DNA from: Streptomyces seoulensis
GTDB taxonomy: Bacteria > Actinomycetota > Actinomycetes > Streptomycetales > Streptomycetaceae
Reading direction: 5' to 3'
Length of the DNA: 64,000 nt
Assembly: GCA_013364255.1 (NCBI GenBank)
Contig: CP054936.1
Location: 7,210,353 to 7,274,352, forward strand
Shown: positions 32,283 to 40,868 of the stretch, in pieces
How the letters are laid out: each line of letters begins with the position of its first letter
How positions within the stretch are numbered: position 1 is the first letter of the stretch
Made by a program: the position numbers and the translations under genes
Notes under the pieces: model-generated
What the model saw: the letters and a program-made list of their open reading frames with translations, nothing else
Database searches by the model: none
What the model was told of the DNA's origin: nothing

Positions 32283-33139
32283 GTTCCTCTCAGTACTTCC
32301 TTGATGAGGGTCAGCGACTTTCGGGGTGTCAGGGCCTGAGACCGGATGATGCCGTAGCGGGCATCGAGGATCTGGACCTGCTTGGGATGGGACATGAGGT
32401 GACTGGTGAGCTGCGCCTCCGTGTGCGCCACCGTGTTCCCTTCCTTGAGCCGCATCAGCTGGATCGATCCGGCGAGGCCGGCGTGGTCATCGGTGTCCGT
32501 GGGCATCACCTGGACCTCCACGTTCCGCCGTTGGCTGACGTCCACCAGGCGTTCCAGCTGGTTCCGCATGACCATTCTGCCCCCGAGGGGGCGGCGCAAG
32601 GTCACCTCTTCCAGCACGAAGCTGAGTACGGGCATCGGCCGCCGGTCGAAGACCGCCTGGCGAGCCAGGCGCGCCGTGACGAGGCGTTCCAGTTCCTCTT
32701 CGCTGAAGACGGGCCGACGCGACTCGTACAAAGCCCTGGTGTAGTCCGGAGTCTGGAGCAGGCCGTGGACGACGGAGTCGGCGAAGCAGCAGATCTCGAC
32801 GGCCTGTGCCTCCAGCTTCCGCAGGTCCCGGATCCGCTTGGGGTACCGGACCTCTTCCACGTCCTCTTGAAGCGTGATGATCACGCCACCGGCATCAAGT
32901 ACCGTCTCCGCCCCCGTGAGGAACTGCGGCTTCGGTGCGCGCCGTCCCCGTTCGACCGCGGAGACCTGTTCCTCGCTGTAGCCGATGGCTTTGCCCAACT
33001 CGGCCTGGGTCAAGCCCCTGCGCTCGCGGCACTTCTTGATGACCTTCCCTACTGTCCGAAGGACGGCCGCCGACTCCTCGTCTCCCCAGACCGCTTCCAT
33101 CGGGTCGAAAATCAGCTGGCTCTGCTCCGTCGAGTCCAT
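32279..33139 (-). CDS. XRE-family regulator with DUF5753 domain
   Basis: A 286-aa protein. The XRE HTH covers about residues 29-83 (RRGLTQAELGKAIGYSEEQV, then SAVERGRRAPKPQF). The C-terminal DUF5753 sensor reads EICCFADSVVHGLLQTPDYTRAL and continues to MRLKEGNTVAHTE. It is the standard upstream partner of DUF397 proteins. With the divergent RsbW-like gene 157 bp away it makes the three-part module frequent in Streptomyces. The ATG at 33139 is chosen for GGAGGT 7 nt upstream; a longer frame to 33370 would invade the divergent promoter. Confidence 0.9.
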   Translation of the reverse strand: MDSTEQSQLIFDPMEAVWGDEESAAVLRTVGKVIKKCRERRGLTQAELGKAIGYSEEQVSAVERGRRAPKPQFLTGAETVLDAGGVIITLQEDVEEVRYPKRIRDLRKLEAQAVEICCFADSVVHGLLQTPDYTRALYESRRPVFSEEELERLVTARLARQAVFDRRPMPVLSFVLEEVTLRRPLGGRMVMRNQLERLVDVSQRRNVEVQVMPTDTDDHAGLAGSIQLMRLKEGNTVAHTEAQLTSHLMSHPKQVQILDARYGIIRSQALTPRKSLTLIKEVLRGT

Positions 33140-33296
33140 GTCCCACACCTCCCTTGTGCTTCCAGATGCCAACTCACCGGCAGTACGGGGCGTAACGCGT
33201 CGCCGCCCGTACAGACCCGGACAGCACCCGGACAGCCACGCTGCGTACTGTCGCCGTGGCTGTGCAGCGTAGTGACGAGCCACCACGCTGGGTGAC

Positions 33297-33752
33297 ATGA
33301 ACGCCGATATCTCCACCCCCGGGTGGACCACCGCGCCCACGGGCCAGTTCACGATCCGTCTGACGGCCACGCCGAGAGGCGCCCGGCTGGCCCGCCGCCT
33401 GGCATCGCAGCAACTGGCGGACTGGGGCTGGGGTCACGACAGCGAGGCGAGCGGGACGGTCGCGCTGCTGGTCGCGGAACTCACCGCGAACGCGGTGCGG
33501 CACGGCAAGGTGCGGGGCCGGGACTTCCGTCTGACGCTGACCCTGTACGCGGCGGACCCGGCGCTGCGCATCGAGGTCACGGACGCGCGGCCGAACAGTC
33601 GGCCGCCGACGCCGGGAACCCTCCCGCAGTCACCCCCGGACGCGGAGTCGGGCCGGGGCCTGATGCTGGTCGAGGCGCTGTCGACACACTGGGGAGTGAC
33701 GAGCGGCGACCCGTACACGAAGACGGTCTGGTGCGAGGTGCTCCTCACCTGA
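33297..33752 (+). CDS. RsbW-like anti-sigma/ATP-binding (HATPase_c) protein
   Basis: A 151-aa GHKL ATPase-type protein. The N box is in LLVAELTANAVRHGKVRG near residues 60-77 with the conserved Asn, the G1 box is degenerate (IEVTDARPNSRPP), and the G2-like GRGLMLVEALSTHWGV is near 120. Such proteins bind ATP and often sequester a sigma factor or phosphorylate an antagonist. Its divergence from an XRE/DUF397 pair is typical of Streptomyces developmental modules. No sigma factor gene lies nearby, so its partner is unknown. Confidence 0.85.
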   Translation: MNADISTPGWTTAPTGQFTIRLTATPRGARLARRLASQQLADWGWGHDSEASGTVALLVAELTANAVRHGKVRGRDFRLTLTLYAADPALRIEVTDARPNSRPPTPGTLPQSPPDAESGRGLMLVEALSTHWGVTSGDPYTKTVWCEVLLT

Positions 33753-33762
33753 CCACCTCAGT

Positions 33763-34296
33763 TCAGTCGACGCCCCGGAGATACACCCGGCTGTGCTGTG
33801 CGTCGAGCGGATGCACCGCGACGGTCAGCGAGTTCAGCTCACCCCGGCAGGGCGTGCACACCGGCCCCTCAGTGACATCGGCGAGCGCTTCCGGTTCCGG
33901 CAGCCCGAGATGGGCGAACGGAGCGGCCGGTTCGCCGTCACCGGCGGAGGCGAGGGGACGCGCGCGGTGCCCGAGAGGACTGTCGGGCCGCAACTCCCGC
34001 ACGAACGCCTCGGTGTCACCCCTCGGCAGCGTGAACGCGAGCAGCAGCCCGTCGTCCTGGAACCCCTTCTGCCGGGCGGCCCGCACATCGGTGGCGCCCG
34101 CCGGTACCGCCGTGTTCATGCGCCGGGCGACCTGCGCCGGCGTCGTCCCCTCGACCCAGTACGGCACCCGCCGCCCGGCCGACTCCGAGGAGCAGGCCCC
34201 CAGCGCACACCCCAGCACGACGACGAGCAGCCCCTTGACCGCGCCCTTCCAGTACACACGCCTCGTACGCCTGAACGAATGCCTCACCAGCGGCAC
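33763..34296 (-). CDS. putative lipoprotein
   Basis: A 177-aa protein with a basic N-terminus (RHSFRRTRRVYWKG), a hydrophobic stretch (LLVVVLGCAL) and a lipobox LGAC with the lipid-attached Cys near residue 34. The exported part has no domain I recognise; two CxxC-spaced Cys (VCTPCRGE) near 150 could bind metal or form a disulfide. Three in-frame GTG codons (34296, 34287, 34257) are possible starts. Its stop is convergent with the RsbW-like gene (10 bp gap), and its first base is 2 bp from the aminotransferase stop, so co-transcription is likely. Confidence 0.7.
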   Translation of the reverse strand: MPLVRHSFRRTRRVYWKGAVKGLLVVVLGCALGACSSESAGRRVPYWVEGTTPAQVARRMNTAVPAGATDVRAARQKGFQDDGLLLAFTLPRGDTEAFVRELRPDSPLGHRARPLASAGDGEPAAPFAHLGLPEPEALADVTEGPVCTPCRGELNSLTVAVHPLDAQHSRVYLRGVD

Positions 34297-34297
34297 C

Positions 34298-35506
34298 CTA
34301 CTGCCGATACCCCCCGAGGAACCGGCCGATCCGGCTGATCGCCGTGTCCAGGACGTCGGCGTGCGGGAGGGTGAGGATGCGGAAGTGGTCGGGGGAGGGC
34401 CAGTTGAAGCCGGTGCCCTGGACGACCTGGATCTTCTCGCGCAGCAGGAGGTCCAGGACGAACCTCTCGTCGTCGTGGATCTTGTGGACCTCCGGGTCGA
34501 GCCGGGCGAAGGCGTACAGCGCGCCCTTGGGCTTGACGCACGAGACGCCGGGGATCTCGTTCAGCTTCTCCCAGGCCACGGTGCGCTGTTCGTACAGCCT
34601 GCCGCCGGGCGAGGTCAGCTCCTTGATGGACTGGCGGCCGCCCAGCGCGGCCTGAATGGCGTACTGCGCGGGCGCGTTGGCGCACAGGCGCATGGAGGCC
34701 AGCATGGTCAGGCCCTCCAGATAGCTGCGCGCGTGCTGCTTCGGTCCGGTCACCACCAGCCAGCCGGAGCGGAAGCCCGCCACCCGGTAGGTCTTGGACA
34801 GGCCGCAGAAGGTGAGGACGACCAGGTCGGGGGCGAGCGCGGCGGTCGAGTGGTGCACGGCGTCGTCGTACAGGATCTGGTCGTAGATCTCGTCCGCGAA
34901 GACCATCAGGCCGTGCCGGCGGGCGAGATCGAGGATGCCCTCCAGGATCTCCTTGGGATACACCGCGCCGGTGGGGTTGTTCGGGTTGATGATCACCACC
35001 GCCTTGGTGCGGTCGGTGATCTTCGCGGCCATGTCGTCCAGGTCCGGGTACCACTCGGCCTGCTCGTCGCACAGGTAGTGCACCGCCTTGCCGCCGGCCA
35101 GCGTCGTCACGGCCGTCCACAGCGGGAAGTCCGGCGCCGGGATGAGGATCTCGTCGCCGTCCTCCACCAGCGCCTGTACGGCCATGGAGACCAGCTCCGA
35201 GACGCCGTTGCCGAGGAACACGTCGTCCACGCCGACCTCCAGGCCCCGCTCCTGGTAGCGCTGGGCCACCGCGCGGCGCGCGGACAGGACGCCGCGCGAG
35301 TCGGTGTAGCCGTGCGCCTGGGGCAGCATCCGGATCATGTCCTGGACGATCTCCTGCGGCGCCTCGAAGCCGAACAGCGCCGGGTTGCCCGTGTTCAGCC
35401 TGAGGACGCTGTGGCCCGCCTCCTCCAGTGCGTTGGCGTGCTCGATCACCGGACCGCGGATCTCGTAGCAGACCTCGCTGAGCTTGTTCGACTGCCGGAA
35501 CTCCAT
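34298..35506 (-). CDS. alanine-type PLP aminotransferase
   Basis: A 402-aa fold-type I class I/II aminotransferase. The PLP Lys is in FCGLSKTYRVAGFRSGW near residue 238; NPNNPTGAVY near 170, DEIYDQILYD near 205 and FRILTLP near 375 complete the cofactor site. The opening FRQSNKLSEVCYEIRGPV matches the AlaA glutamate-pyruvate transaminase group, which makes alanine from pyruvate. The ATG follows GGAGGGG. It is divergently arranged with an HxlR regulator; the shared 81-bp region holds two CTTGG-N5-CCAA dyads, so regulation by that protein is likely. Confidence 0.9.
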   Translation of the reverse strand: MEFRQSNKLSEVCYEIRGPVIEHANALEEAGHSVLRLNTGNPALFGFEAPQEIVQDMIRMLPQAHGYTDSRGVLSARRAVAQRYQERGLEVGVDDVFLGNGVSELVSMAVQALVEDGDEILIPAPDFPLWTAVTTLAGGKAVHYLCDEQAEWYPDLDDMAAKITDRTKAVVIINPNNPTGAVYPKEILEGILDLARRHGLMVFADEIYDQILYDDAVHHSTAALAPDLVVLTFCGLSKTYRVAGFRSGWLVVTGPKQHARSYLEGLTMLASMRLCANAPAQYAIQAALGGRQSIKELTSPGGRLYEQRTVAWEKLNEIPGVSCVKPKGALYAFARLDPEVHKIHDDERFVLDLLLREKIQVVQGTGFNWPSPDHFRILTLPHADVLDTAISRIGRFLGGYRQ

Positions 35507-35530
35507 GCGCCCCTCCGGGAATTCGTGTTG

Positions 35531-35580
35531 CTTGGTTTTACCAAGTAGGAGCTTGGAAAGTCCAACGACATGTCTAGACT
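35531..35580. promoter_or_regulatory. HxlR-type double operator and promoter
   Basis: CTTGG-TTTTA-CCAAG (35531-35545) is a perfect dyad and CTTGG-AAAGT-CCAAC (35552-35566) a near copy, 21 bp on. The rightward promoter reads TTGGAA (35553-35558), 16 nt, TAGACT (35575-35580), so the second dyad overlaps its -35. The first dyad lies upstream of the leftward aminotransferase start. Confidence 0.72.
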
Positions 35581-35587
35581 GCGTCGC

Positions 35588-36214
35588 ATGCCACCTCGCC
35601 GAAGCTACGACCAGTACTGCTCCGCCGCCCGCGCGCTCGACCTCGTCGGCGACCGCTGGACGCTGCTGATCGTCCGTGAACTGCTGGCCGGCCCCCGCCG
35701 CTACACCGACCTGCACGCGGACCTGCCCGGAGTCAGCACGGACGTGCTCGCCTCACGGCTGAAGGACATGGAGCGCGACGGACTCGCCGGCCGCCGCCGG
35801 CTGCCCCCGCCCGGCGCCGCCTACGTCTACGAACTCACCGAGCGCGGACGCGCGTTGCTGCCCGTGCTCCAGGCGCTCGGCGAGTGGGGCCGCCCCGAAC
35901 TCGGCGAGCCGCGCCCCACCGACGCGGTGCGCGCCCACTGGTTCGCGCTGCCCCTGCTGCGGGCACTCGACGGCGAGGGACTCGTCGAAGTCCGCCTGGA
36001 AGAGGGCGTGTTCCACCTCAACGTCGGCGCCGTGAGCGGTCCGGTGTACGGCGACGGCCCGGCGCCCGGCGAGCCCGACGCCCGGCTGGTGCTCGACCAC
36101 GCCGTCTGCACGGCCGTCGCCCGCGGAGAGGCGACCCTCGCGGACGCGGTGCGCGACGGGCGGGTGGAGGTGAGCGGCGACGGCACGCTCGCCAAGGCGC
36201 TGCGGGAGGCCTGA
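35588..36214 (+). CDS. HxlR-family winged-helix transcriptional regulator
   Basis: A 208-aa protein. The HxlR DNA-binding domain fills about residues 5-100 (CSAARALDLVGDRWTLLIVR, LAGPRRYTDLHADLPGVSTD, then VLASRLKDMERDGL). The extra C-terminal 100 residues resemble an SCP2-like ligand domain (VFHLNVGAVSGPVYG). Its -10 (TAGACT) ends 7 nt before the ATG at 35588, implying a leaderless mRNA and favouring this start over the ATG at 35570. It probably controls itself and the divergent aminotransferase. Confidence 0.85.
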   Translation: MPPRRSYDQYCSAARALDLVGDRWTLLIVRELLAGPRRYTDLHADLPGVSTDVLASRLKDMERDGLAGRRRLPPPGAAYVYELTERGRALLPVLQALGEWGRPELGEPRPTDAVRAHWFALPLLRALDGEGLVEVRLEEGVFHLNVGAVSGPVYGDGPAPGEPDARLVLDHAVCTAVARGEATLADAVRDGRVEVSGDGTLAKALREA

Positions 36215-36218
36215 CGGC

Positions 36219-36252
36219 CGAAGGCCCGTCCTCCGAGGAGAACGGGCCTTCG
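36219..36252. terminator. convergent terminator
   Basis: A 10-bp stem CGAAGGCCCG/CGGGCCTTCG (36219-36228 with 36243-36252), with partial pairing of the CCTC/GAGG inner part, lies between the HxlR gene and the leftward membrane-protein gene. Confidence 0.78.
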
Positions 36253-36274
36253 TATGACTAAATGTGACGTAACG

Positions 36275-37090
36275 TCAGGCGCCCGGCGGCACCCGGGACG
36301 GCCGTCCCGCACCCCGCGTCAGCGTGTACCCGCCGATGCCCGCGAGCGCGGCCAGCACGGCGCCGACGCCGCTCCACACCCAGCGGTCGGACCACCAGTG
36401 GGAGGACCAGCCGCCGTCCGGCTCGATGCTCGACAGCACGGCGTGCTTCTTCGAGCCGTCCGCCGCGTCGCCGTCCTCCCGCGCGGACTTGACCGCGACG
36501 CCCGGGACGAGCGGCTGCGCCAGCGAGCCGTCCACGGCCGCCGGGCCGCCGATGTGCTTGGAGTCGGCCCGCACCTCGGCGTTCACCGGCTGGCCGAGGT
36601 CGGACGCCTGGAGGCCGACCGCGGTGAGCCGGACGTAGTACGTGCCGGGCAGCGGGTCGTCGGCCCACGGCTCCGACCAGGCCCGCACCGTGCGCAGCAC
36701 ACAGGCCAGCTCCACCGAGGCGGTGCCCGCGGCGGCGGTGCGGGTCTGCGCGCCGTACTGGCACGACTGGCGGCGGCGCAGGCCGTCGTAGACGTCGAGC
36801 TGCCAGGTCTGCGCGGTGTGCTGGTCCGAGAGCTTCACCGTCGCCTTCACGGTGGGCCGCTCGCCCGCGTCCGCCGGGAACGACCAGTACAGGTAGTCGC
36901 CCGTGGAGCCGGAGGCGGTCGCCCGCTGCCCCTGCTCGATCTCCGTCGCCGTGCGGAACGACGTGCCGGCCCGGGTCGGCGCGTCGCCGGAGCCGGACGG
37001 GCTCGGGGTGGGGGAGGAGTCGGCGGCCGCGGTGCCGGCGGCGAGGCCGACGGCGAGCAGTGCCGCGCTCAACACTCGTGTGCAACGCAT
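36275..37090 (-). CDS. exported membrane-anchored protein, partner of the VWA protein
   Basis: A 271-aa protein with a signal peptide (RVLSAALLAVGLAAGTAAADS), an extracellular beta-rich domain with Cys pairs, and one C-terminal helix (VGAVLAALAGIGGYTL) followed by a short basic tail inside. The ectodomain segment GDYLYWSFPADAGERPTVKA resembles the jelly-roll part found in the upstream VWA protein, so the pair may form a surface complex. The start codon overlaps the VWA stop (TGATG), indicating translational coupling. No named family is recognised. Confidence 0.75.
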   Translation of the reverse strand: MRCTRVLSAALLAVGLAAGTAAADSSPTPSPSGSGDAPTRAGTSFRTATEIEQGQRATASGSTGDYLYWSFPADAGERPTVKATVKLSDQHTAQTWQLDVYDGLRRRQSCQYGAQTRTAAAGTASVELACVLRTVRAWSEPWADDPLPGTYYVRLTAVGLQASDLGQPVNAEVRADSKHIGGPAAVDGSLAQPLVPGVAVKSAREDGDAADGSKKHAVLSSIEPDGGWSSHWWSDRWVWSGVGAVLAALAGIGGYTLTRGAGRPSRVPPGA

Positions 37091-38355
37091 CAGTTCGTCC
37101 TCCAGATCGCGACCCGCCAGCGCGAGAGCCAGCCCCAGACCAGTCCGGCCAGGAAGCCGATCACCACCAGCAGTCCGAGCAGCCACCAGCCGCGGCCCAG
37201 ACCGAAGGCCGCCACGTCGTGCGCCTTGCTCGGCCCGTCCACCACGTCCACGGTCAGCTCCAGCGGCAGACCCGGCGTCGTCTTCACCCCGGCCGCCGCC
37301 GAGTAGGAGTTGGTCAGCTGGAGGCACACGGTCTCCGCCGGAGCGTCGTCGTCGTCGCTGTCGGCCTTCGGGTAGCGCAGACCCGTCGAGATCACGTCCG
37401 TACGGCCGGTGCCCGCGGCCTCGCCGCGCACGATCTCCCGGCCGTGCAGCGTCACGGCCCGCAGCAGCACCCCGTAGTCCGGATTCACCGCCCGGTCGTC
37501 GGCGACGCTCACCGAGGCACGCAGCTCCTGGCCCGGCCGCACGTCCACCCGGTACCAGCGCTGCTGCCCGAACTCCTCACGGTCGGTGTAGAGACCGGAC
37601 TTCACCTCGGGCGCCTTCGCGCAGTCGGCGGCGCCCTGGACGGCCACCGGAGTGACCACCGGATCGGCGGCCCGGTCGACCAACTCGCCGACCTTGTCGC
37701 TCAGTTCTTCCTTGTGCCGTACGTCGGTGTAGGTGCCTCCGGTGGCGTCCGCGATGCAGCTGAGCTGGTCGCGGGTCTTGGCGTCGGGCACCAGGCCGAG
37801 GGTGTCGATGGTCAGGCCGATGCCCTTGGCGGCTATCTCGCGGGCCACCTCGCACGGGTCCAGCGGCTGGCAGGTGTCCTCGCCGTCGCTGATCAGGACG
37901 ATGCGGCGGGTGCCGTCGCCGCCCTCCAGGTCGGTCGCGGCCTTCAGCAGCGCGGGACCGATCGGCGTCCATCCGGTCGGGCTCAGCGTCGCGACCGCGG
38001 TCTTGGCCTCGGTGCGGTTCAGCGGGCCGACCGGGTAGAGCCGCGCGGTGTCCTTGCAGCCCTCCTTGCGGTCGTTGCCGCGGTAGTTGGCGCCCAGTGT
38101 GCGGATGCCGAGCTGGACCTCCTCGGGGGTCGCGTCGAGCACCTCGTTGAACGCCTGCTTCGCCGCGGCCATCCGCGTCCCGCCGTCGATGTCGCGGGCG
38201 CGCATGGAACCGCTGACGTCCAGGACGAGTTCGACCTTGGGTGCGGCCTGCCCGTCCGTCTCGTCGGCGACCGCGCCGGCGGGGAAGGCGATCCCGGCCG
38301 TCAGGGCGGCGAGCAGAGCACAGACTCCTGCCGCCAGCCGTTGTCTTGTGATCAT
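37090..38355 (-). CDS. secreted, membrane-anchored VWA-domain protein
   Basis: A 421-aa protein with signal peptide residues 1-30. A von Willebrand A domain covers about 38-225 with an intact MIDAS (ELVLDVSGSMRARD, then SPTGWTPIGPAL and LISDGEDTC), so divalent metal binding is likely. A beta-rich domain follows, then a C-terminal helix (GWWLLGLLVVIGFLAGLVWGW) and an Arg-rich cytoplasmic tail. Extra Cys pairs suggest disulfides outside the cell. It would act as an adhesive or assembly protein on the cell surface; the ligand is unknown. Coupled to the gene at 36275. Confidence 0.88.
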   Translation of the reverse strand: MITRQRLAAGVCALLAALTAGIAFPAGAVADETDGQAAPKVELVLDVSGSMRARDIDGGTRMAAAKQAFNEVLDATPEEVQLGIRTLGANYRGNDRKEGCKDTARLYPVGPLNRTEAKTAVATLSPTGWTPIGPALLKAATDLEGGDGTRRIVLISDGEDTCQPLDPCEVAREIAAKGIGLTIDTLGLVPDAKTRDQLSCIADATGGTYTDVRHKEELSDKVGELVDRAADPVVTPVAVQGAADCAKAPEVKSGLYTDREEFGQQRWYRVDVRPGQELRASVSVADDRAVNPDYGVLLRAVTLHGREIVRGEAAGTGRTDVISTGLRYPKADSDDDDAPAETVCLQLTNSYSAAAGVKTTPGLPLELTVDVVDGPSKAHDVAAFGLGRGWWLLGLLVVIGFLAGLVWGWLSRWRVAIWRTN

Positions 38356-38429
38356 CGGCGGATCCTATTGACCAAACCCGCCCACCTTCAAAACGACGGC
38401 CGACGACGGCGCCGACTTCCGGCGCGCCG

Positions 38430-39173
38430 TCAGCTCGGCCCGCCGGGTGACGCCGTGCCGAGCAGGCCCGTGAGACGTGCCCGGTACAGCGCCGCGACGG
38501 TGAACCCGTCGGTGATCCGCCCGTCGGCCACCATCGCCTCCGCCTCGGCCGCGCTCACCGTGACGGCCCGCCGGATCCCCTCGCCCCGCTCCGGATCGCC
38601 GAAGCCGTCCACCCGGGCCGCGTACAGCCGGACCCGGTGGCCCAACAGACCCGTGTCGGGGTCGAGTTCACCGAGCGGGACGACCGCCGTCGGCGTCGCG
38701 TCGATCTCCTCCCGCAGCTCCCGCGCGACATTCTCCTCGTCCGTGGCCCCCGGGTCCCCGAAGCCGCGCACCACCTCCCGGTGCCACGCCCGGGTGGCGT
38801 GCCGGTAGTGCTCGATCAGCACGACCTTCCCCTCCGGTCCGAGCAGCGGCAGCACCACCACGCCGGGGGAGGCACCGGGCGGCGGCAGGATCCGGTCGTA
38901 CAGGCCCAGCCGGCCGTCGGGGAAGCGCACGGCGTCCCGCAGGTACCACAGGTGCCGATTGGCCGAGACCACACCGGTCGGCACCGGCCGCACCGCCGCC
39001 CTCAGCCGCTCCCGCAAGGCGCCGAACCGGCCCAGGGAACGGCTCTGCCCGCTCCCGGCGGCCTGCCGCCGGGCCCGGCGGACCAGCTCCGGATCCGTCA
39101 GGATCTCGATCGCCCCGGGTTCGTTGCGGAACCACTCCGGGACGGCCCGGCGCAGGGACTCGTAGCGGCTCAT
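38430..39173 (-). CDS. NUDIX hydrolase
   Basis: A 247-aa protein. The Nudix box is recognisable as GFGDPGATDEENVARELREE around residues 144-163, preserving the REL.EE catalytic core. The N-terminal half, including RHLWYLRDAVRFPDG and VVVLPLLGPEGKVVLIEHYR, resembles ADP-ribose/NDP-sugar pyrophosphatases. The substrate is unproven. It lies 38 bp downstream of an unrecognised 512-aa gene in the same direction and is probably its operon partner, which makes a nucleotide-signal or NAD/ADP-ribose link worth considering. Start ATG 39173. Confidence 0.82.
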   Translation of the reverse strand: MSRYESLRRAVPEWFRNEPGAIEILTDPELVRRARRQAAGSGQSRSLGRFGALRERLRAAVRPVPTGVVSANRHLWYLRDAVRFPDGRLGLYDRILPPPGASPGVVVLPLLGPEGKVVLIEHYRHATRAWHREVVRGFGDPGATDEENVARELREEIDATPTAVVPLGELDPDTGLLGHRVRLYAARVDGFGDPERGEGIRRAVTVSAAEAEAMVADGRITDGFTVAALYRARLTGLLGTASPGGPS

Positions 39174-39211
39174 CGGCTGTCTCGCAGGCTGTGCAAGGGC
39201 GTACTCCGCGT

Positions 39212-40750
39212 TCAGTATTCGGGCAGGTCTTCGTTGTCCTGGGTGGTCGTGGACGCCGTGCCGGTGGCGCCGGGACCGGTCGCGTCCCGGTAACCGGGCA
39301 GCCGGCGCACCAGGTCGTGGAACTGCGCCCATTCTCGTTCACTGGCCAGCCGTACGGCGGCTATCTCACGGGCGAACCGCTGCTGCTGCCGCCCGGCGAT
39401 CCGGTTGCGCAGCACCAGCTGCACCGACCCCGTCAGCGACCCGCTCACCGTGAGCGGCAGGACCGAACCCGCCACCTCCCACACGTCGTTGCCGCTGACG
39501 GCCGTGAACACGGCCGCCCCCACGGTGACCACCACCTCGACCACCGGACGCCACGGGGCCGGCCGTGCCCGGCCGTGCTCCCGGGCCAGCTCGAGGATCT
39601 CCGCGTTGAGCCCGACATAGCGGTCGAAGACCAGGCCCACGGAGTCCTGGAAGGCGCCGGGATCGGCGGTCAGGTCGCCGAACGCCCGGATGTACCCGTT
39701 CCACGCGGAGGTCAGCCGCAGCCGCCAGATGTCCTGGAGCGACAGCGCGTTCACCGCGGACGGCGTCAGCTGGTCCTGGACGGCGGCGAAGGACTGCCGC
39801 CGCAACAGCGTCAGCAGTTGCTCCGGGTCCTCGACGAACCCGGCGGTGCTCCTGGCCTCGCGGGCTTCCTGGAGCACCACCCGGCGCAGGCTGCCCACCG
39901 GGGTCAGCGGGTAACGGCCCAGCGCGTCGGCCAGGTTGACGTTGTAGATCAGGTCGAGGAGCTGCTTGATCTCCGCCGCGAAGGGTTTGCCCCGGTCGTA
40001 CCTGCCCTCCGCGATGTTCGTCCCAGGCACCGAGACGAACTCCTCGTAGAGGGTGTTGCGCACGACCGACTCCCGGCGCACGCTCAGGTCATTGCTGAAG
40101 GCGACGATCTCGCCGAGCCGCCGTCCGAACCGGTCCGCGTCCTGCCGGTCCACACCGACCTGCGCGGCCAGGACGTCGATGTCCTTGGCGGTCAGTCCCT
40201 GGACCTTCTCGGCGAACGGCTGGAACAGCCGGACCCGGGTCCGCTCCCGGTTCTCCTGGTCGCCCGAGGTGCCGTCCCAGGACATGCGCACACAGCGCAC
40301 CCGGTCTGTGGCCGGTATCCCCGCCAGCGTCTCCTGCCAGGCGGTGAACCCGTCGCGCCGCAGGTGCAGATGGGCGGGCGGCTCCTCGGCCGGATGCCGC
40401 TCGTTGAGCAGGAAGGGCACGATGGCCCCCGACGCCAGGAGCCGCTGGTGCGCCGTCCGGCTCTCCCCCTCCTGCGCGAAGTCGTGGTTGATCGCGTCGT
40501 TGTTGTAGAAGTAGGCGCGGTTGATCACCACCTGGCTCGCGTTGATGAGACTGCGGAAGTACTCCGCCCGCACCTCCTGGTTCCGCTGCCGCCCGACCTG
40601 GTCCAGGGACTGGCCCCGCGCGATCATGACCTTGGCCAGCCGGGCCGGGACCCACTGGTTGTCCAGCGACTGCGCGATCACCGCCCCCGGCTCCAGCTGC
40701 TCGGGGCGGATCGGCGTCATCAGACCGTCACTGCTGTTGACGTCAGTCAT
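39212..40750 (-). CDS. unrecognised 512-aa protein paired with a NUDIX gene
   Basis: I do not recognise a family. The protein is mostly helical and charged, with an N-terminal stretch (QRNQEVRAEYFRSLINASQV, then INRAYFYNNDAINHDF) that may hold active residues. A central helical region follows (DRQDADRFGRRLGEIVAFSN). A late hydrophobic segment (VVEVVVTVGAAVFTAVSG, about 400-418, plus VLPLTVSGSLTGSV) could be a membrane hairpin. The tail is Thr/Asp-rich. Gene-like codon use and an AGCAGAAGAT region before the ATG support it. It stands upstream of the NUDIX gene. A sensing or defence role is possible but unsupported by any motif I can name. Confidence 0.7.
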   Translation of the reverse strand: MTDVNSSDGLMTPIRPEQLEPGAVIAQSLDNQWVPARLAKVMIARGQSLDQVGRQRNQEVRAEYFRSLINASQVVINRAYFYNNDAINHDFAQEGESRTAHQRLLASGAIVPFLLNERHPAEEPPAHLHLRRDGFTAWQETLAGIPATDRVRCVRMSWDGTSGDQENRERTRVRLFQPFAEKVQGLTAKDIDVLAAQVGVDRQDADRFGRRLGEIVAFSNDLSVRRESVVRNTLYEEFVSVPGTNIAEGRYDRGKPFAAEIKQLLDLIYNVNLADALGRYPLTPVGSLRRVVLQEAREARSTAGFVEDPEQLLTLLRRQSFAAVQDQLTPSAVNALSLQDIWRLRLTSAWNGYIRAFGDLTADPGAFQDSVGLVFDRYVGLNAEILELAREHGRARPAPWRPVVEVVVTVGAAVFTAVSGNDVWEVAGSVLPLTVSGSLTGSVQLVLRNRIAGRQQQRFAREIAAVRLASEREWAQFHDLVRRLPGYRDATGPGATGTASTTTQDNEDLPEY

Positions 40751-40868
40751 CTTCTGCTCTCGAGACTCTCGTGGCCTGCGAACTCCTCACACGTACATCC
40801 CCGGACGGGCGGGAAGGGGCAACATGTCGTATTCGTAATACACGACCGCCGATTTCCAGCCGGGCGCC

